From assembly GCA_035457725.1 (NCBI GenBank), contig DATIBC010000107.1, positions 8,580 to 72,579 on the forward strand: a DNA stretch of 64,000 bases, given 5' to 3'. The DNA comes from DATFES01 sp035457725. GTDB lineage: Bacteria; Pseudomonadota; Alphaproteobacteria; CACIAM-22H2. The notes under the pieces were generated by a model. The model saw only the letters and a list, made by a program, of their open reading frames with translations, was not told where the DNA came from and ran no database searches. The position numbers were made by a program, and so were the translations under genes. Numbering within the stretch: position 1 is the first letter of the stretch; each line of letters starts with the position of its first letter. Of the stretch, positions 35,625-44,067 are shown piece by piece.

Positions 35625-35984
35625 ATGTCCAGGCCAGCCCTCGTCGCAACGCTTCTGGCGCTATGGCTCGGCGCGACGCTGGCGCTTTGTGGCGCCATCG
35701 TGTGGACGAGTTATGCGTCTTTTGTTTTCGTCGCGGCGGTGCAATCGGCGCCGATCGCGGCGCTCGCCGCCGCGCTTACGCTGTTTCTCGTCGCCGCGAT
35801 GATCGCATGGACGGCACTGCTGTTCGCGCGCCCGCCAAGGCAACTCGTGGCAAGCCGCACGACGCTCGATGGCGTTATGCGCGAGTTAGACGCGCCGCAC
35901 GTCGCGGCGCTGGCGATCGTGGCGGGCTTCGCGGTTGGCGCCTGTCCGCGGCTGCGGTCGGCTCTGCTGCGCGCGTTGATTTGA
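35625..35984 (+). CDS. YqjE/holin-like small membrane protein
   Basis: The 119-residue protein has two membrane helices (VATLLALWLGATLALCGAIV and APIAALAAALTLFLVAAMIA) and a third hydrophobic segment near the end (HVAALAIVAGFAVGACPRLR). The position right after the DUF883 gene and the layout match proteins annotated as phage-holin-family or YqjE-like, whose role is unknown. The ATG at 35625 starts MSRPALVATL. It probably forms an operon with the DUF883 gene. Confidence 0.62.
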   Translation: MSRPALVATLLALWLGATLALCGAIVWTSYASFVFVAAVQSAPIAALAAALTLFLVAAMIAWTALLFARPPRQLVASRTTLDGVMRELDAPHVAALAIVAGFAVGACPRLRSALLRALI

Positions 35985-36018
35985 CCTCGACGCAAATCGA
36001 AGCGAGCGGGATTTCTAC

Positions 36019-37245
36019 ATGGGGGCGAACCAGCCAGGCGTCCAAGGACTGCGCGCAGGAGAAGACGGCGGCGCCAACGATTCGCTTCTGCCACGCGAGA
36101 AAACCTCGATCGTCGCCGTAGGCGTCGGCGGGCTGTTTCTACTTGCCTCGTTGTACACGCTTCATCTGGCCCGCGACATTTTGATGCCGATCGTGCTCGC
36201 CGGCGTTCTTTACCTCATCTTGTCGCCGGTGTCGCAGGCACTGCGCGGCCTCCGGTTGCCTACCGCCGTCATCGCCGCGCTACTTGTCATCGGTCTAGTC
36301 GCAACCCTCGCCGCCAGCATCTATTCGCTTGCCGATCCGGCGGCGCATTGGCTATCCCGTGCGCCCGAACTCGCGCAGCGGATCGATTCCAAGTTGGATG
36401 CGATCAAACGGCCCGTCCAGGAGATGAAGCAAGCTTCCGAACAAGTCGAGAAAATGGCAAGCGTTCCCGACCGGCGGTCGGCGCCGAAAGTCGCCGTCGA
36501 GGGACCGGGCCTGTCCGAGGCGCTTTTCGCCGGCGCGCGCGAATTGATCTGGAAAGCCGGCGTGACGATCGTCTTGCTCTATTTTCTGCTCGCTAGCGGC
36601 GAAATGTTTCGCGAGAAGCTGATTCGCGTCATGCCGACTTTTCGCGATAAGCGACGTGCGATTCTCCTGACCCGCGACGTTCAGCAGCGCGTTTCGACAT
36701 ATCTTCTGACGATCTCATCGATCAACGCCGGATTCGGCATCGTGATCGGCTTCGGCTGCTGGCTCATCGGCATGCCGAACCCGATACTGTGGGGCGCCAT
36801 GGCCATGGTGTTGAATTTCGTTCCATACGTCGGGCTGGCGGTGGGCACGGCCGTGCTCGGTCTGGTTGGCCTTGTAAGCTTCGATTCCGCCTCCCAGGCG
36901 CTGTTGCCGCCGGCGCTGTACGTCGGCGTGAACGCGCTCGAAGCCCAGATCGTGACGCCCAGCCTTCTCGGTCGACGTTTGATGCTGAACCCGGTCGTGA
37001 TTTTCCTCAGCGTGGTCTTTTGGGGCTGGCTATGGGGTGTCATCGGCGCGCTGATCGCCGTGCCCGTGCTGGTGACCGTCAAGGCCATCTGCGATCACTT
37101 CGATCGCCTCGCGCCGCTCGCCGAATTCTTGGCCGGTCGAGGACCAATGGACGCGTTCACACCGATCGAACAAACCGGTCCCGACCGGCGCCGCATGCCT
37201 GGCGCCCCGGGGCGCGCGACGGGAACCGCCTGGCCACGTCAATAG
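36019..37245 (+). CDS. AI-2E-family (PerM-type) transporter
   Basis: The 408-residue protein has about seven membrane helices, starting IVAVGVGGLFLLASLYTLHL, with the large soluble loop between helices 2 and 3 (residues 105-185) and the conserved end GVNALEAQIVTPSLLGRRLM then FLSVVFWGWLWGVIGALIAV. AI-2E proteins export autoinducer-2 or, in other members, drive sodium-linked efflux. The 33-residue N-terminal stretch MGANQPGVQGLRAGEDGGAN is polar. It is in the direction of the YqjD/E genes, 34 bases after them. Confidence 0.86.
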   Translation: MGANQPGVQGLRAGEDGGANDSLLPREKTSIVAVGVGGLFLLASLYTLHLARDILMPIVLAGVLYLILSPVSQALRGLRLPTAVIAALLVIGLVATLAASIYSLADPAAHWLSRAPELAQRIDSKLDAIKRPVQEMKQASEQVEKMASVPDRRSAPKVAVEGPGLSEALFAGARELIWKAGVTIVLLYFLLASGEMFREKLIRVMPTFRDKRRAILLTRDVQQRVSTYLLTISSINAGFGIVIGFGCWLIGMPNPILWGAMAMVLNFVPYVGLAVGTAVLGLVGLVSFDSASQALLPPALYVGVNALEAQIVTPSLLGRRLMLNPVVIFLSVVFWGWLWGVIGALIAVPVLVTVKAICDHFDRLAPLAEFLAGRGPMDAFTPIEQTGPDRRRMPGAPGRATGTAWPRQ

Positions 37246-37249
37246 CGGC

Positions 37250-37906
37250 TCAGACGATATCTGCGTCTCCAGTGCCGGAGTCGCGCGCTTTGCGAGCGTG
37301 CTCGAACACTTCGAGAAAGATCTCGGGGGCCTGCGCGCCGGACACCGCGAATTTTCGATCGATGATGAAACACGGGACGCCATTGATGCCGATCTGACGC
37401 GCGTATGCGTCCTCGGCGCGAACAATATCGGCGTCGGCCTCGCCCTCGAGATAGCGGCGGGTCGCCTCGGCATCGAGCCCGGCTTCGCTTGCCGCCTCGA
37501 TCAGCGTGTCGCCACGACCGATGTCCCGCCCATCGACAAAATAATATCGGAACAAAGTCTCGACCATCGCATCCTGTCGCTCGAAGGTGGCGGATCGTCG
37601 AATGAGCCGGTGCGCCGCGATCGTGTTGGGCGTGCGGGCGATCTTTTCGAAGGCGAACGGGATGCCTTCTTGCGCGCCCGCCGCCTTCACCGCGTCGTAC
37701 ATCTGGCCCCCGGCACGATCGCCGAACTTGAGCCGTAGATACTCCTGGCGGTCCATGCCGCTGGCCGGCATGTCGGGATTGAGCTGAAATGGCCGCCACC
37801 CGATTTGCAGGTCCAGTTGCGGCGACAGGGCGAGGGCGCGTTCCAGACGGCGCTTGCCGATGAAGCACCACGGACAGACCGCATCGGACACGATATCGAT
37901 GATCAT
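37250..37906 (-). CDS. DsbA-family oxidoreductase, FrnE-like
   Basis: The 218-residue protein lacks a signal peptide and starts MIIDIVSDAVCPWCFIGKRR with the CPWC active site at about residues 11-14. The thioredoxin fold is split by an all-helical insert (EYLRLKFGDRAGGQMYDAVK, EKIARTPNTIAAHRLIRRSA) and closes with the cis-Pro block NGVPCFIIDRKFAVSGAQAP. FrnE-type proteins act in the cytoplasm on disulfides, and in Deinococcus protect against oxidants. The start at 37906 is chosen over 37969 because the fold begins there. It converges on the transporter gene with a 4-base gap. Confidence 0.87.
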   Translation of the reverse strand: MIIDIVSDAVCPWCFIGKRRLERALALSPQLDLQIGWRPFQLNPDMPASGMDRQEYLRLKFGDRAGGQMYDAVKAAGAQEGIPFAFEKIARTPNTIAAHRLIRRSATFERQDAMVETLFRYYFVDGRDIGRGDTLIEAASEAGLDAEATRRYLEGEADADIVRAEDAYARQIGINGVPCFIIDRKFAVSGAQAPEIFLEVFEHARKARDSGTGDADIV

Positions 37907-38107
37907 GCATCGAGCGTAGGCAATCGCGCCCGTGGGCGCAATCGTCATCGCTCCCGCCCGGACGGCCATTCACGTCGAATTGTACGCCCGAGGAATGTTG
38001 ACCGAGTCACCCGAGTTCCGCTCATATTCGGCCACGGCGCCCGGCGCGAGACCGGGGAGCCCTCGGAGGAGCCAGTGCCGCGGCGCAGCCGACGCAGCCA
38101 TTCGAGC

Positions 38108-39730
38108 ATGTACGATCGCGGCCTCGATCGCGGGCCGGCGAATTTCGTCTCCCTGTCGCCGGTGAGTTTCCTAGTCCGTGCCGCCGCGGTCTATCCGCGC
38201 AAGCTTGCGGTGCTTTATGGCGATCAGTCGTGCACGTACGCGCGCCTCCACGCCCGCGTCCGCCGCTTCGCTTCGGCGCTGGCGAAACGCGGCATCGGTC
38301 GCGGCGACACGGTGGCAGTGATCGCGCCGAACGTCCCGGCCTTGCTTGAAGCGCACTACGCCGTGCCGATGGCCGGCGCCGTCCTCAATGCGATCAACCA
38401 TCGCCTCGACGCGCGCACGATCGCCTTCATTCTGCAACATGGCGCGGCACGCGTGCTGATCGCGGATCGCGAATTCACCGGCATCGTCGCGGAAGCGCTC
38501 AAGCGCCTACGACGCAAGATCGCCGTGGTCGATATCAATGATCCGCATTTCGCCGGCGGCCAAGCCATCGGCGAAACCGACTACGAGGCGTTCCTTGCCG
38601 AGGGCGACGCCGAATTCGACTGGCAGCCGCCCCACGACGAGTGGCAGGCGATCTGCCTCAACTATACCTCCGGCACCACCGGTGATCCAAAGGGAGTGGT
38701 CTACCATCACCGTGGCGCCTACCTGAACGCACTCGGAAATGTGATCGCCTTCGCGCTCAGCCCGCGCACGGTTTACCTGTGGACCTTGCCGATGTTCCAC
38801 TGCAACGGCTGGACATATCCTTGGGCCGTCACCGCCGCCGGGGGAACCCACGTCTGCCTCAGAAAGGTCGACCCGGCGCAGATTTTTCGGGCGATCGGCA
38901 AGCATAAGGTAACGCATATGTGCGGCGCTCCGATCGTCCTCAACATGCTGATTCACGCTGCCGACGCGGATAAGGTGCGGTTCGACCACGTGGTCGAGGT
39001 GGCGACCGGCGGAGCCGCGCCGCCATCGACCGTGATCGCCGCGATGGAGCGAATGGGGTTCCGTGTCACGCATCTTTACGGCCTCACCGAATCCTACGGA
39101 CCCTCGACGCTGTGCGCTTGGCAAGCGGCATGGGACAACCTCGATCTGACCGCGCGGGCGGCGATGATGGCTCGCCAGGGCGTGCAGTACCCGACGCTCG
39201 AGCGGCTGATGGTCGCCGATCCGGCCACGTTAGAGCCGGTGCCTTCGGATGGCCGATCAATCGGCGAGCTGATGATCGGCGGCAATACGCTGATGAAGGG
39301 CTATCTGAAGAATCGCGAAGCGACGCGGCGCGCATTCGCCGGCGGATGGTTCCACACCGGCGATCTCGGTGTGCGCCACCCGGACGGATACGTCGAAATC
39401 AAGGATCGCGCCAAGGACATCATCATTTCCGGCGGCGAGAACATCTCGTCATTGGAGATAGAAGAAGCGCTTTACAAGCACCCCGCCGTGATGGAAGCCG
39501 CCGTCGTCGCCAAGCCGGACCAGCGGTGGGGCGAAACGCCGTGCGCCTTTGTCATGCTCAAACCCGGTGCGCCTGACGTCACGGCCGCCGACATCATCGC
39601 CTGGTGCCGCGGCCACCTGGCGCATTTCAAGGTTCCGCGAACGATCGTGTTCGGGCCGTTGCCCAAGACGTCGACGGGCAAGATCCAGAAATTCGTGCTG
39701 CGCGAGCAGGCAAGGGTATTGGCGACGTGA
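38108..39730 (+). CDS. Acyl-CoA synthetase (AMP-forming), LvaE-like
   Basis: The 540-residue enzyme has the ANL motifs: the P-loop YTSGTTGDPKGVVYHHRGAY, MFHCNGWTYPWAVTAAGGTH, GGAAPPSTVIAAMERMGFRV then HLYGLTESYGPS, the hinge Asp in WFHTGDLGVRHPDGYVEIKD RAKD, and the catalytic Lys near the end in PLPKTSTGKIQKFVLREQ. It makes an acyl-AMP and then an acyl-CoA from a short to medium chain acid. ATG 38108 gives the usual N-terminus. It opens a run of six same-strand genes with tiny gaps or overlaps, and is likely to activate the substrate of the pathway. Confidence 0.9.
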   Translation: MYDRGLDRGPANFVSLSPVSFLVRAAAVYPRKLAVLYGDQSCTYARLHARVRRFASALAKRGIGRGDTVAVIAPNVPALLEAHYAVPMAGAVLNAINHRLDARTIAFILQHGAARVLIADREFTGIVAEALKRLRRKIAVVDINDPHFAGGQAIGETDYEAFLAEGDAEFDWQPPHDEWQAICLNYTSGTTGDPKGVVYHHRGAYLNALGNVIAFALSPRTVYLWTLPMFHCNGWTYPWAVTAAGGTHVCLRKVDPAQIFRAIGKHKVTHMCGAPIVLNMLIHAADADKVRFDHVVEVATGGAAPPSTVIAAMERMGFRVTHLYGLTESYGPSTLCAWQAAWDNLDLTARAAMMARQGVQYPTLERLMVADPATLEPVPSDGRSIGELMIGGNTLMKGYLKNREATRRAFAGGWFHTGDLGVRHPDGYVEIKDRAKDIIISGGENISSLEIEEALYKHPAVMEAAVVAKPDQRWGETPCAFVMLKPGAPDVTAADIIAWCRGHLAHFKVPRTIVFGPLPKTSTGKIQKFVLREQARVLAT

Positions 39731-39735
39731 GCGGG

Positions 39736-40494
39736 ATGTTCGACCTCTCGGGCAAGGTTGCGCTTGTCACCGGCGCCTCGTCCGGACTCGGCCGCCACAT
39801 GGCCGCGACGCTGGCTCGCGCCGGCGCCAAGGTCGCGATCGCGGCGCGGCGGGTCGATCGCCTCGAAACGCTGGCTGCGGAAATCGCCGGTTTCGACGGA
39901 AGAGCGCTTCCGCTGCCGCTCGATGTGACGCAACCGGCCTCGGTGGCGGCCGCATTCAAGGAGGCGGAAACCGAACTCGGGCCGCTCGCGATCCTGGTCA
40001 ACAACGCCGGCATCGCCTCGACCCGCCTCTTCCTCGAACAAAGCGAGGCGGAATGGCGCGAAGTGCTGGAGACCAACTTGAACGGCGCGTGGCGGGTCGC
40101 GCATGAGGCGGCGAAACGCATGGCCGCGCACGGTCACGGCGGATCGATCGTCAACGTCGCGTCGATCCTCGGCATTCGACCAGGCGGCCACCTGTCGGCA
40201 TACTCGGCGGCAAAAGCGGCATTGATCAATCTCACGCAGGCGCTCGCGGTCGAGCTCGCTCGCCATAAGGTCCGCGTCAATGCGATCGCGCCGGGATACG
40301 TCTCCACCGAGATCAACAGCGCATTTCTCGCCAGCCCCGCCGGGCAGGCGATGTCGAAGCGCATACCGTTACGTCGCTTCGGCGAGGCGTCCGACCTCGA
40401 CGGACCGCTATTGCTTCTTGCGTCGGATGCCGGGCGCTATATCACTGGGCACGTCTTGGTGGCCGACGGCGGCCATTCGCTATCGTTCCTCTGA
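39736..40494 (+). CDS. Short-chain dehydrogenase/reductase, LvaD-like
   Basis: The 252-residue protein has the classical SDR plan: VALVTGASSGLGRHMAATLA, NNAG in ILVNNAGIASTRLFL, the catalytic Ser in IVNVASILG, YSAAKAAL with Tyr and Lys in the motif YxxxK, and VRVNAIAPGYVSTEINSAFL. It oxidises or reduces a hydroxyl or oxo group of a CoA or free acid substrate. An in-frame GTG at 39727 overlaps the stop of the synthetase gene and would add three residues. In P. putida levulinate use, LvaD reduces the 4-oxo to a 4-hydroxyl group. Confidence 0.88.
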   Translation: MFDLSGKVALVTGASSGLGRHMAATLARAGAKVAIAARRVDRLETLAAEIAGFDGRALPLPLDVTQPASVAAAFKEAETELGPLAILVNNAGIASTRLFLEQSEAEWREVLETNLNGAWRVAHEAAKRMAAHGHGGSIVNVASILGIRPGGHLSAYSAAKAALINLTQALAVELARHKVRVNAIAPGYVSTEINSAFLASPAGQAMSKRIPLRRFGEASDLDGPLLLLASDAGRYITGHVLVADGGHSLSFL

Positions 40495-40522
40495 ATCGAT
40501 CAAGAATAGGGAGTGAGCGCCC

Positions 40523-41173
40523 ATGATCATCGATATGCGCACCTACACCCTGCATCCTGGGCGGCTTGGCGCTTATTTCAGGCTTTACGAAAGCGAAGGC
40601 TGGGCGATTCAACGCAAGCACCTTGGCGATCCGGTCGGGTATTACTATGTCGACATCGGCGTGCAGAACCGCATCGTTCACCTTTGGGGTTACACCGACA
40701 TCGCCGAACGCTCCAGGCGCCGTGCATCGATGGAGAACGATCCGGCGTGGAACACGTACCGCGCCAAATCCGGCCTCAACTTCCTGGCCCAGGAAAACCG
40801 CATCCTCAAGCCGGCGCCGTTCTGGCCGATTCAGCCGACAGCCAGCGGACCGATCGGCTTGGTCGACATGCGAATTTATACGTTTCAGGTCGGCAAGCTC
40901 CCCGAGTACTTTCGGATCTATGAGACCGACGCCATGGCGATCCAGATCAAGCATCTCGGCCGCTGCATCGGCTTCTATCAAAGCGACATCGGTCCTCAAA
41001 ACCAGATCGTGCATTTGTGGGCATATGATTCGATCCAGGACCGCGAGCAACGACGCGCCCGACTCGCCGCCGATCCGGGATGGGGAGGCTATCTCGCCAA
41101 GGCGAGCCTGCTCGTGCTCGACATGCAGAACATGACGCTCAAGCCGGCGCCGTTCTGGACGCCGAAGATGTAG
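40523..41173 (+). CDS. Double NIPSNAP-domain protein
   Basis: The 216-residue protein is two NIPSNAP modules in tandem. Module 1: MIIDMRTYTLHPGRLGAYFR to KPAPFWPIQ. Module 2: LVDMRIYTFQVGKLPEYFRI to KPAPFWTPKM. Both repeat the block GYYYVDIGVQNRIVHLWGYT / GFYQSDIGPQNQIVHLWAYD. The family folds as a dimeric alpha/beta barrel; bacterial members often lie beside acyl-CoA genes, but no function is established. It sits between the SDR and the acyl-CoA dehydrogenase genes, an extra component compared with the known levulinate operon. Rated certain for family, not for role. Confidence 0.9.
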   Translation: MIIDMRTYTLHPGRLGAYFRLYESEGWAIQRKHLGDPVGYYYVDIGVQNRIVHLWGYTDIAERSRRRASMENDPAWNTYRAKSGLNFLAQENRILKPAPFWPIQPTASGPIGLVDMRIYTFQVGKLPEYFRIYETDAMAIQIKHLGRCIGFYQSDIGPQNQIVHLWAYDSIQDREQRRARLAADPGWGGYLAKASLLVLDMQNMTLKPAPFWTPKM

Positions 41174-41190
41174 GCAGGGACGACCGCGAG

Positions 41191-42387
41191 ATGGACTTCA
41201 CCTTACCGCCCGAGATCGAACGTACGCGCCACGCCATCCGGGAATTCGTTGCCGGCGAAATTCTGCCGCTCGAAGGTAATCCCGAAAACTACGACGAAGG
41301 CGAGAATATTCGATTGGACGTTGTCGAGACGATCCGCGCCAAGGCCCGCTCGGCCGGATTGTGGGCCCTGCAAAGCCCGCGCGAACACGGCGGGCTTGGA
41401 TTCTCGCGCGTCGGCATGGCCGTCTGCTACGAGGAGATGGGGCGCTCGATTTTCGGCCCGGTGTGCTTCAATTGCGCCGCGCCCGATGACGGCAACATGA
41501 TGCTGTTGGCAAAGGCGGCCACGCCGGCGCAACAACAAAGATGGCTGCAGCCGATCGTCGAGGGCAGGCTGCGTTCGTCCTTTGTCATGACCGAGCCGAT
41601 GCCGGGCGCTGGCTCCGATCCGGCGGCGATGCGGACGCGCGCCGAGCGGAAGGGCGACCGCTGGATCGTGCGCGGCCACAAGTGGTTCATCACCGGCGCC
41701 GCCGTCGCCAAGCATTTCATCTTGATCGCCCGCACGTCCGACGATGCGCGAAAAGGGCTTACCGCCTTTCTTTTCCATGCCGACCAACCCGGCTGGACGC
41801 TGGTTCGCAAGATACCGATACTGGGTCCCGAGGAGCACGGCGGACATTGCGAAATGACGTTCGAGGGACTGGAAATTCCCGACGAGAACGTGCTGCTCAC
41901 GGTCGGGGACGGGCTCAAAGCGACGCAGATCAGGCTCGGGCCGGCTCGGCTCACCCATTGCATGCGATGGCTCGGGATGGCCAAGCGGGCGATCGAGACC
42001 TCGCTCGGGTACGTGCGCGAGCGCGAAAGCTTCGGCCTCAAGCTCGCCGATCACGAAGGTGTGCAATGGCTGCTCGGCGCGGCAGCGATGGAGATAGAGA
42101 TCGGGCGAATGCTGACGATGCGCGCGGCGTGGAAGCTCGATCAGGGCGATTTCGCGCGGAAAGAAGTGTCAATGGCGAAGGTCGCCGTCGCCGACGTGCT
42201 CCACAAATCGATCGACACGGCAATGCAGCTCATGGGGGCAAAGGGCTATTCGAAGGATACCCCGCTCGAATGGATGTATCGCTACGCGCGCCAGGCCCGG
42301 CTGGTCGATGGCGCGTCCGAGGTGCACAAGATGGTGTTGTCGCGTTTCCTCTTGAGCGAAGGAATCGATTTCTGGAAGTGGACGTGA
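41191..42387 (+). CDS. Acyl-CoA dehydrogenase, LvaC/ACAD10-11-like
   Basis: The 398-residue protein has the ACAD plan: LWALQSPREHGGLGFSRVGM, FVMTEPMPGAGSDPAAMRTR, GHKWFITGAAVAKHFILIAR, FEGLEIPDENVLLTVGDG and the C-terminal helix bundle (YSKDTPLEWMYRYARQARLV then DGASEVHKMVLSRFLL). FAD and CoA contacts are visible. Proteins of this group cluster with a kinase of the APH family, as in ACAD10 and ACAD11 of animals and LvaC of P. putida, where the enzyme acts on phosphorylated 4-hydroxyacyl-CoA. The end overlaps the kinase start by four bases. Confidence 0.9.
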   Translation: MDFTLPPEIERTRHAIREFVAGEILPLEGNPENYDEGENIRLDVVETIRAKARSAGLWALQSPREHGGLGFSRVGMAVCYEEMGRSIFGPVCFNCAAPDDGNMMLLAKAATPAQQQRWLQPIVEGRLRSSFVMTEPMPGAGSDPAAMRTRAERKGDRWIVRGHKWFITGAAVAKHFILIARTSDDARKGLTAFLFHADQPGWTLVRKIPILGPEEHGGHCEMTFEGLEIPDENVLLTVGDGLKATQIRLGPARLTHCMRWLGMAKRAIETSLGYVRERESFGLKLADHEGVQWLLGAAAMEIEIGRMLTMRAAWKLDQGDFARKEVSMAKVAVADVLHKSIDTAMQLMGAKGYSKDTPLEWMYRYARQARLVDGASEVHKMVLSRFLLSEGIDFWKWT

Positions 42388-43412
42388 CTCCGCCCGGTGA
42401 AAGGCTGGGGCCGTGGCTGGCGCGCGCGCTCGCTGCGAAGGCCTGCCGGATCGAACGGTGGGCGAAGCTCGGCGGCGGCGCGATCCAGGAAAACTGGGCG
42501 ATCGACGTGACGATCGAGGGCGGACCTCGCGCCGGGGCGCTGGCGCTGGTGCTGCGCACCGACGCGCCATCCGGCGTTGCGGCGAGTCACAGCCGCGTCC
42601 ACGAGTACGCCCTGCTGGCGGCTGCGCATGGAGCGGGCGTCACCGTCCCCGAGCCGTTGGCGGTGTGCGTCGATCCCGGCGTGATCGGTAAGCCGTTCTA
42701 CGTCATGCGCCGTGCCGAAGGTACGGCGGCCGGTCATATCTTGACTCGTGACGACAAATGGCACGGCGATCGCATCGCGCTGGTGGCCCGGCTCGGCGAG
42801 GAGTTGGCCCGCATTCATTCGATCCGGCCACCGCGCGACGATCTGTCATTTCTCGAGATTCCCTCCCAACCGCCGGCGGAAGCGGCGATCGCCGAGTATC
42901 GCGCCGCGCTCGACGGCTACGACCAGCCGCGCCCAGCGCTCGAATGGGGGCTCGCTTGGCTCGCGGCGAACGCGCCGCCGACGCGCGAACTCGTCCTGTG
43001 CCATCGCGACTATCGCACCGGCAATTACATGGCCGACGCCATCGGCCTCACGGCGATCCTCGATTGGGAGTTCGCCGGCTGGGGCGATCCTTACGAGGAC
43101 ATCGCGTGGTTCTGCGCCAAGTGCTGGCGTTTCGGCGTCAACGCGCGGGAAGCGGGAGGCATGGCGGATCGCGAGACGTTCTTTCGCGGCTATGAGCGGG
43201 TGGCTGGCCGCAGCATCGATCGCACCGCGGTCTACTACTGGGAAGTCATGGCGCACGCGCGCTGGACGACGATCGCGCTTATGCAGGGCTGGCGTCACGT
43301 TTCGGGTGCCGAGCGGTCGCTCGATCTGGCGCTCACCGGCCGCCGCGTCGCCGAACTCGAGTACGAACTCTTGCGGATGACCGCGCCCGCGCCCCGGGCG
43401 CGAGAGGCGTGA
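42384..43412 (+). CDS. APH-family phosphotransferase (ACAD10/LvaA-like acyl-CoA kinase)
   Basis: The 342-residue kinase has the aminoglycoside-phosphotransferase fold: catalytic loop LVLCHRDYRTGNYMADAIGL (H-x-D and Asn) and the metal-site block ILDWEFAGWGDPYEDIAWFC. The N-terminal lobe includes VHEYALLAAAHGAGVTVPEP and GKPFYVMRRAEG. Enzymes of this group (LvaA, human ACAD10 N-terminal part) phosphorylate the 4-hydroxyl of an acyl-CoA. A GTG at 42384 overlaps the dehydrogenase stop (GTGA); a GTG at 42378 is an alternative. The next gene starts on its last base. Confidence 0.87.
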   Translation: MTPPGERLGPWLARALAAKACRIERWAKLGGGAIQENWAIDVTIEGGPRAGALALVLRTDAPSGVAASHSRVHEYALLAAAHGAGVTVPEPLAVCVDPGVIGKPFYVMRRAEGTAAGHILTRDDKWHGDRIALVARLGEELARIHSIRPPRDDLSFLEIPSQPPAEAAIAEYRAALDGYDQPRPALEWGLAWLAANAPPTRELVLCHRDYRTGNYMADAIGLTAILDWEFAGWGDPYEDIAWFCAKCWRFGVNAREAGGMADRETFFRGYERVAGRSIDRTAVYYWEVMAHARWTTIALMQGWRHVSGAERSLDLALTGRRVAELEYELLRMTAPAPRAREA

Positions 43413-43786
43413 TGCGCGACCGCCCCGATCGCGACGCCCTGCTTGCCATCGCACGGGAGACGCTCCTCAAGGACTTGTTGCCGCAGATCGCCGCCGAGCA
43501 CCGGATGACGGTGCTGATGGTCGCGCGCGCCCTTGAGATCGTCGGCCGCGAGATCGTCGCCGGTGACGCCGCCGACATGGCGTTCGCCGCCGGCGTCGCC
43601 GCGGTCTATGAGCGCGCGCTGCCGTGCGAAGCGGCGGCGTTCGATGTTTTGGCGCGACGGCTTGCCGTCGACATTCGCGCCGATGCGTTGACGCCCGATC
43701 GAAAGCGGGCAGTCCACGTGCTGCTCCTCGCCGAGGCCCGGGCGCGCGTCGCGCTCGGCAATCCGCGATACCTCGACGCTGAATAG
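43412..43786 (+). CDS. DUF6285-family protein, LvaB-like kinase partner
   Basis: The 124-residue helical protein (MRDRPDRDALLAIARETLLK, LPQIAAEHRMTVLMVARALE, AIGRE-like and LLAEARARVALGNPRYLDAE) belongs to the small-protein family found right after APH-type kinases in acyl-CoA gene clusters. In P. putida the partner LvaB is needed with LvaA for kinase activity on 4-hydroxyvaleryl-CoA. The ATG at 43412 overlaps the kinase stop by one base, and GAGAGG precedes it, so tight co-translation is likely. It closes the six-gene run. Confidence 0.82.
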   Translation: MRDRPDRDALLAIARETLLKDLLPQIAAEHRMTVLMVARALEIVGREIVAGDAADMAFAAGVAAVYERALPCEAAAFDVLARRLAVDIRADALTPDRKRAVHVLLLAEARARVALGNPRYLDAE

Positions 43787-43846
43787 GCCGGGCGGCGCAT
43801 GGTGGGCATGGTCGCCGCAAGCGCGGCTATCTCGCCAAACTCCAGG

Positions 43847-43954
43847 CTAACGCAGGAAGTTCGACGGCAACCGGTCTATGACGATAGTCTGCCGGCGCGC
43901 CGTCAGGCCAATCGTAGCGGCGATGTCGCGGAGCAGTTCGAACAGGCGGTCCAT
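43847..43954 (-). CDS. Possible small peptide (35 aa)
   Basis: The minus-strand frame MDRLFELLRDIAATIGLTAR then RQTIVIDRLPSNFLR stops at 43847. It looks like an amphipathic helix and has GAGGAG about ten bases upstream. There is no recognised family, and it may be chance. The 280 bases between the DUF6285 and TVP38 genes otherwise hold nothing I recognise. Confidence 0.22.
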   Translation of the reverse strand: MDRLFELLRDIAATIGLTARRQTIVIDRLPSNFLR

Positions 43955-44067
43955 GGCGGCGCTCTCCTCGTCGGCGATTCGATGTTAAGGCGATCATGCA
44001 CGCGCCAAGCCGCGCCGGTCTGTGACGCCTGTCACTTCGAATGAGAGAGGGGAATTGGCGCGCGCGA

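Noticed and set aside
43799..44044. 81-codon plus-strand frame after the DUF6285 gene
   Set aside because: No ribosome binding site, mixed codon use and no conserved-looking block.
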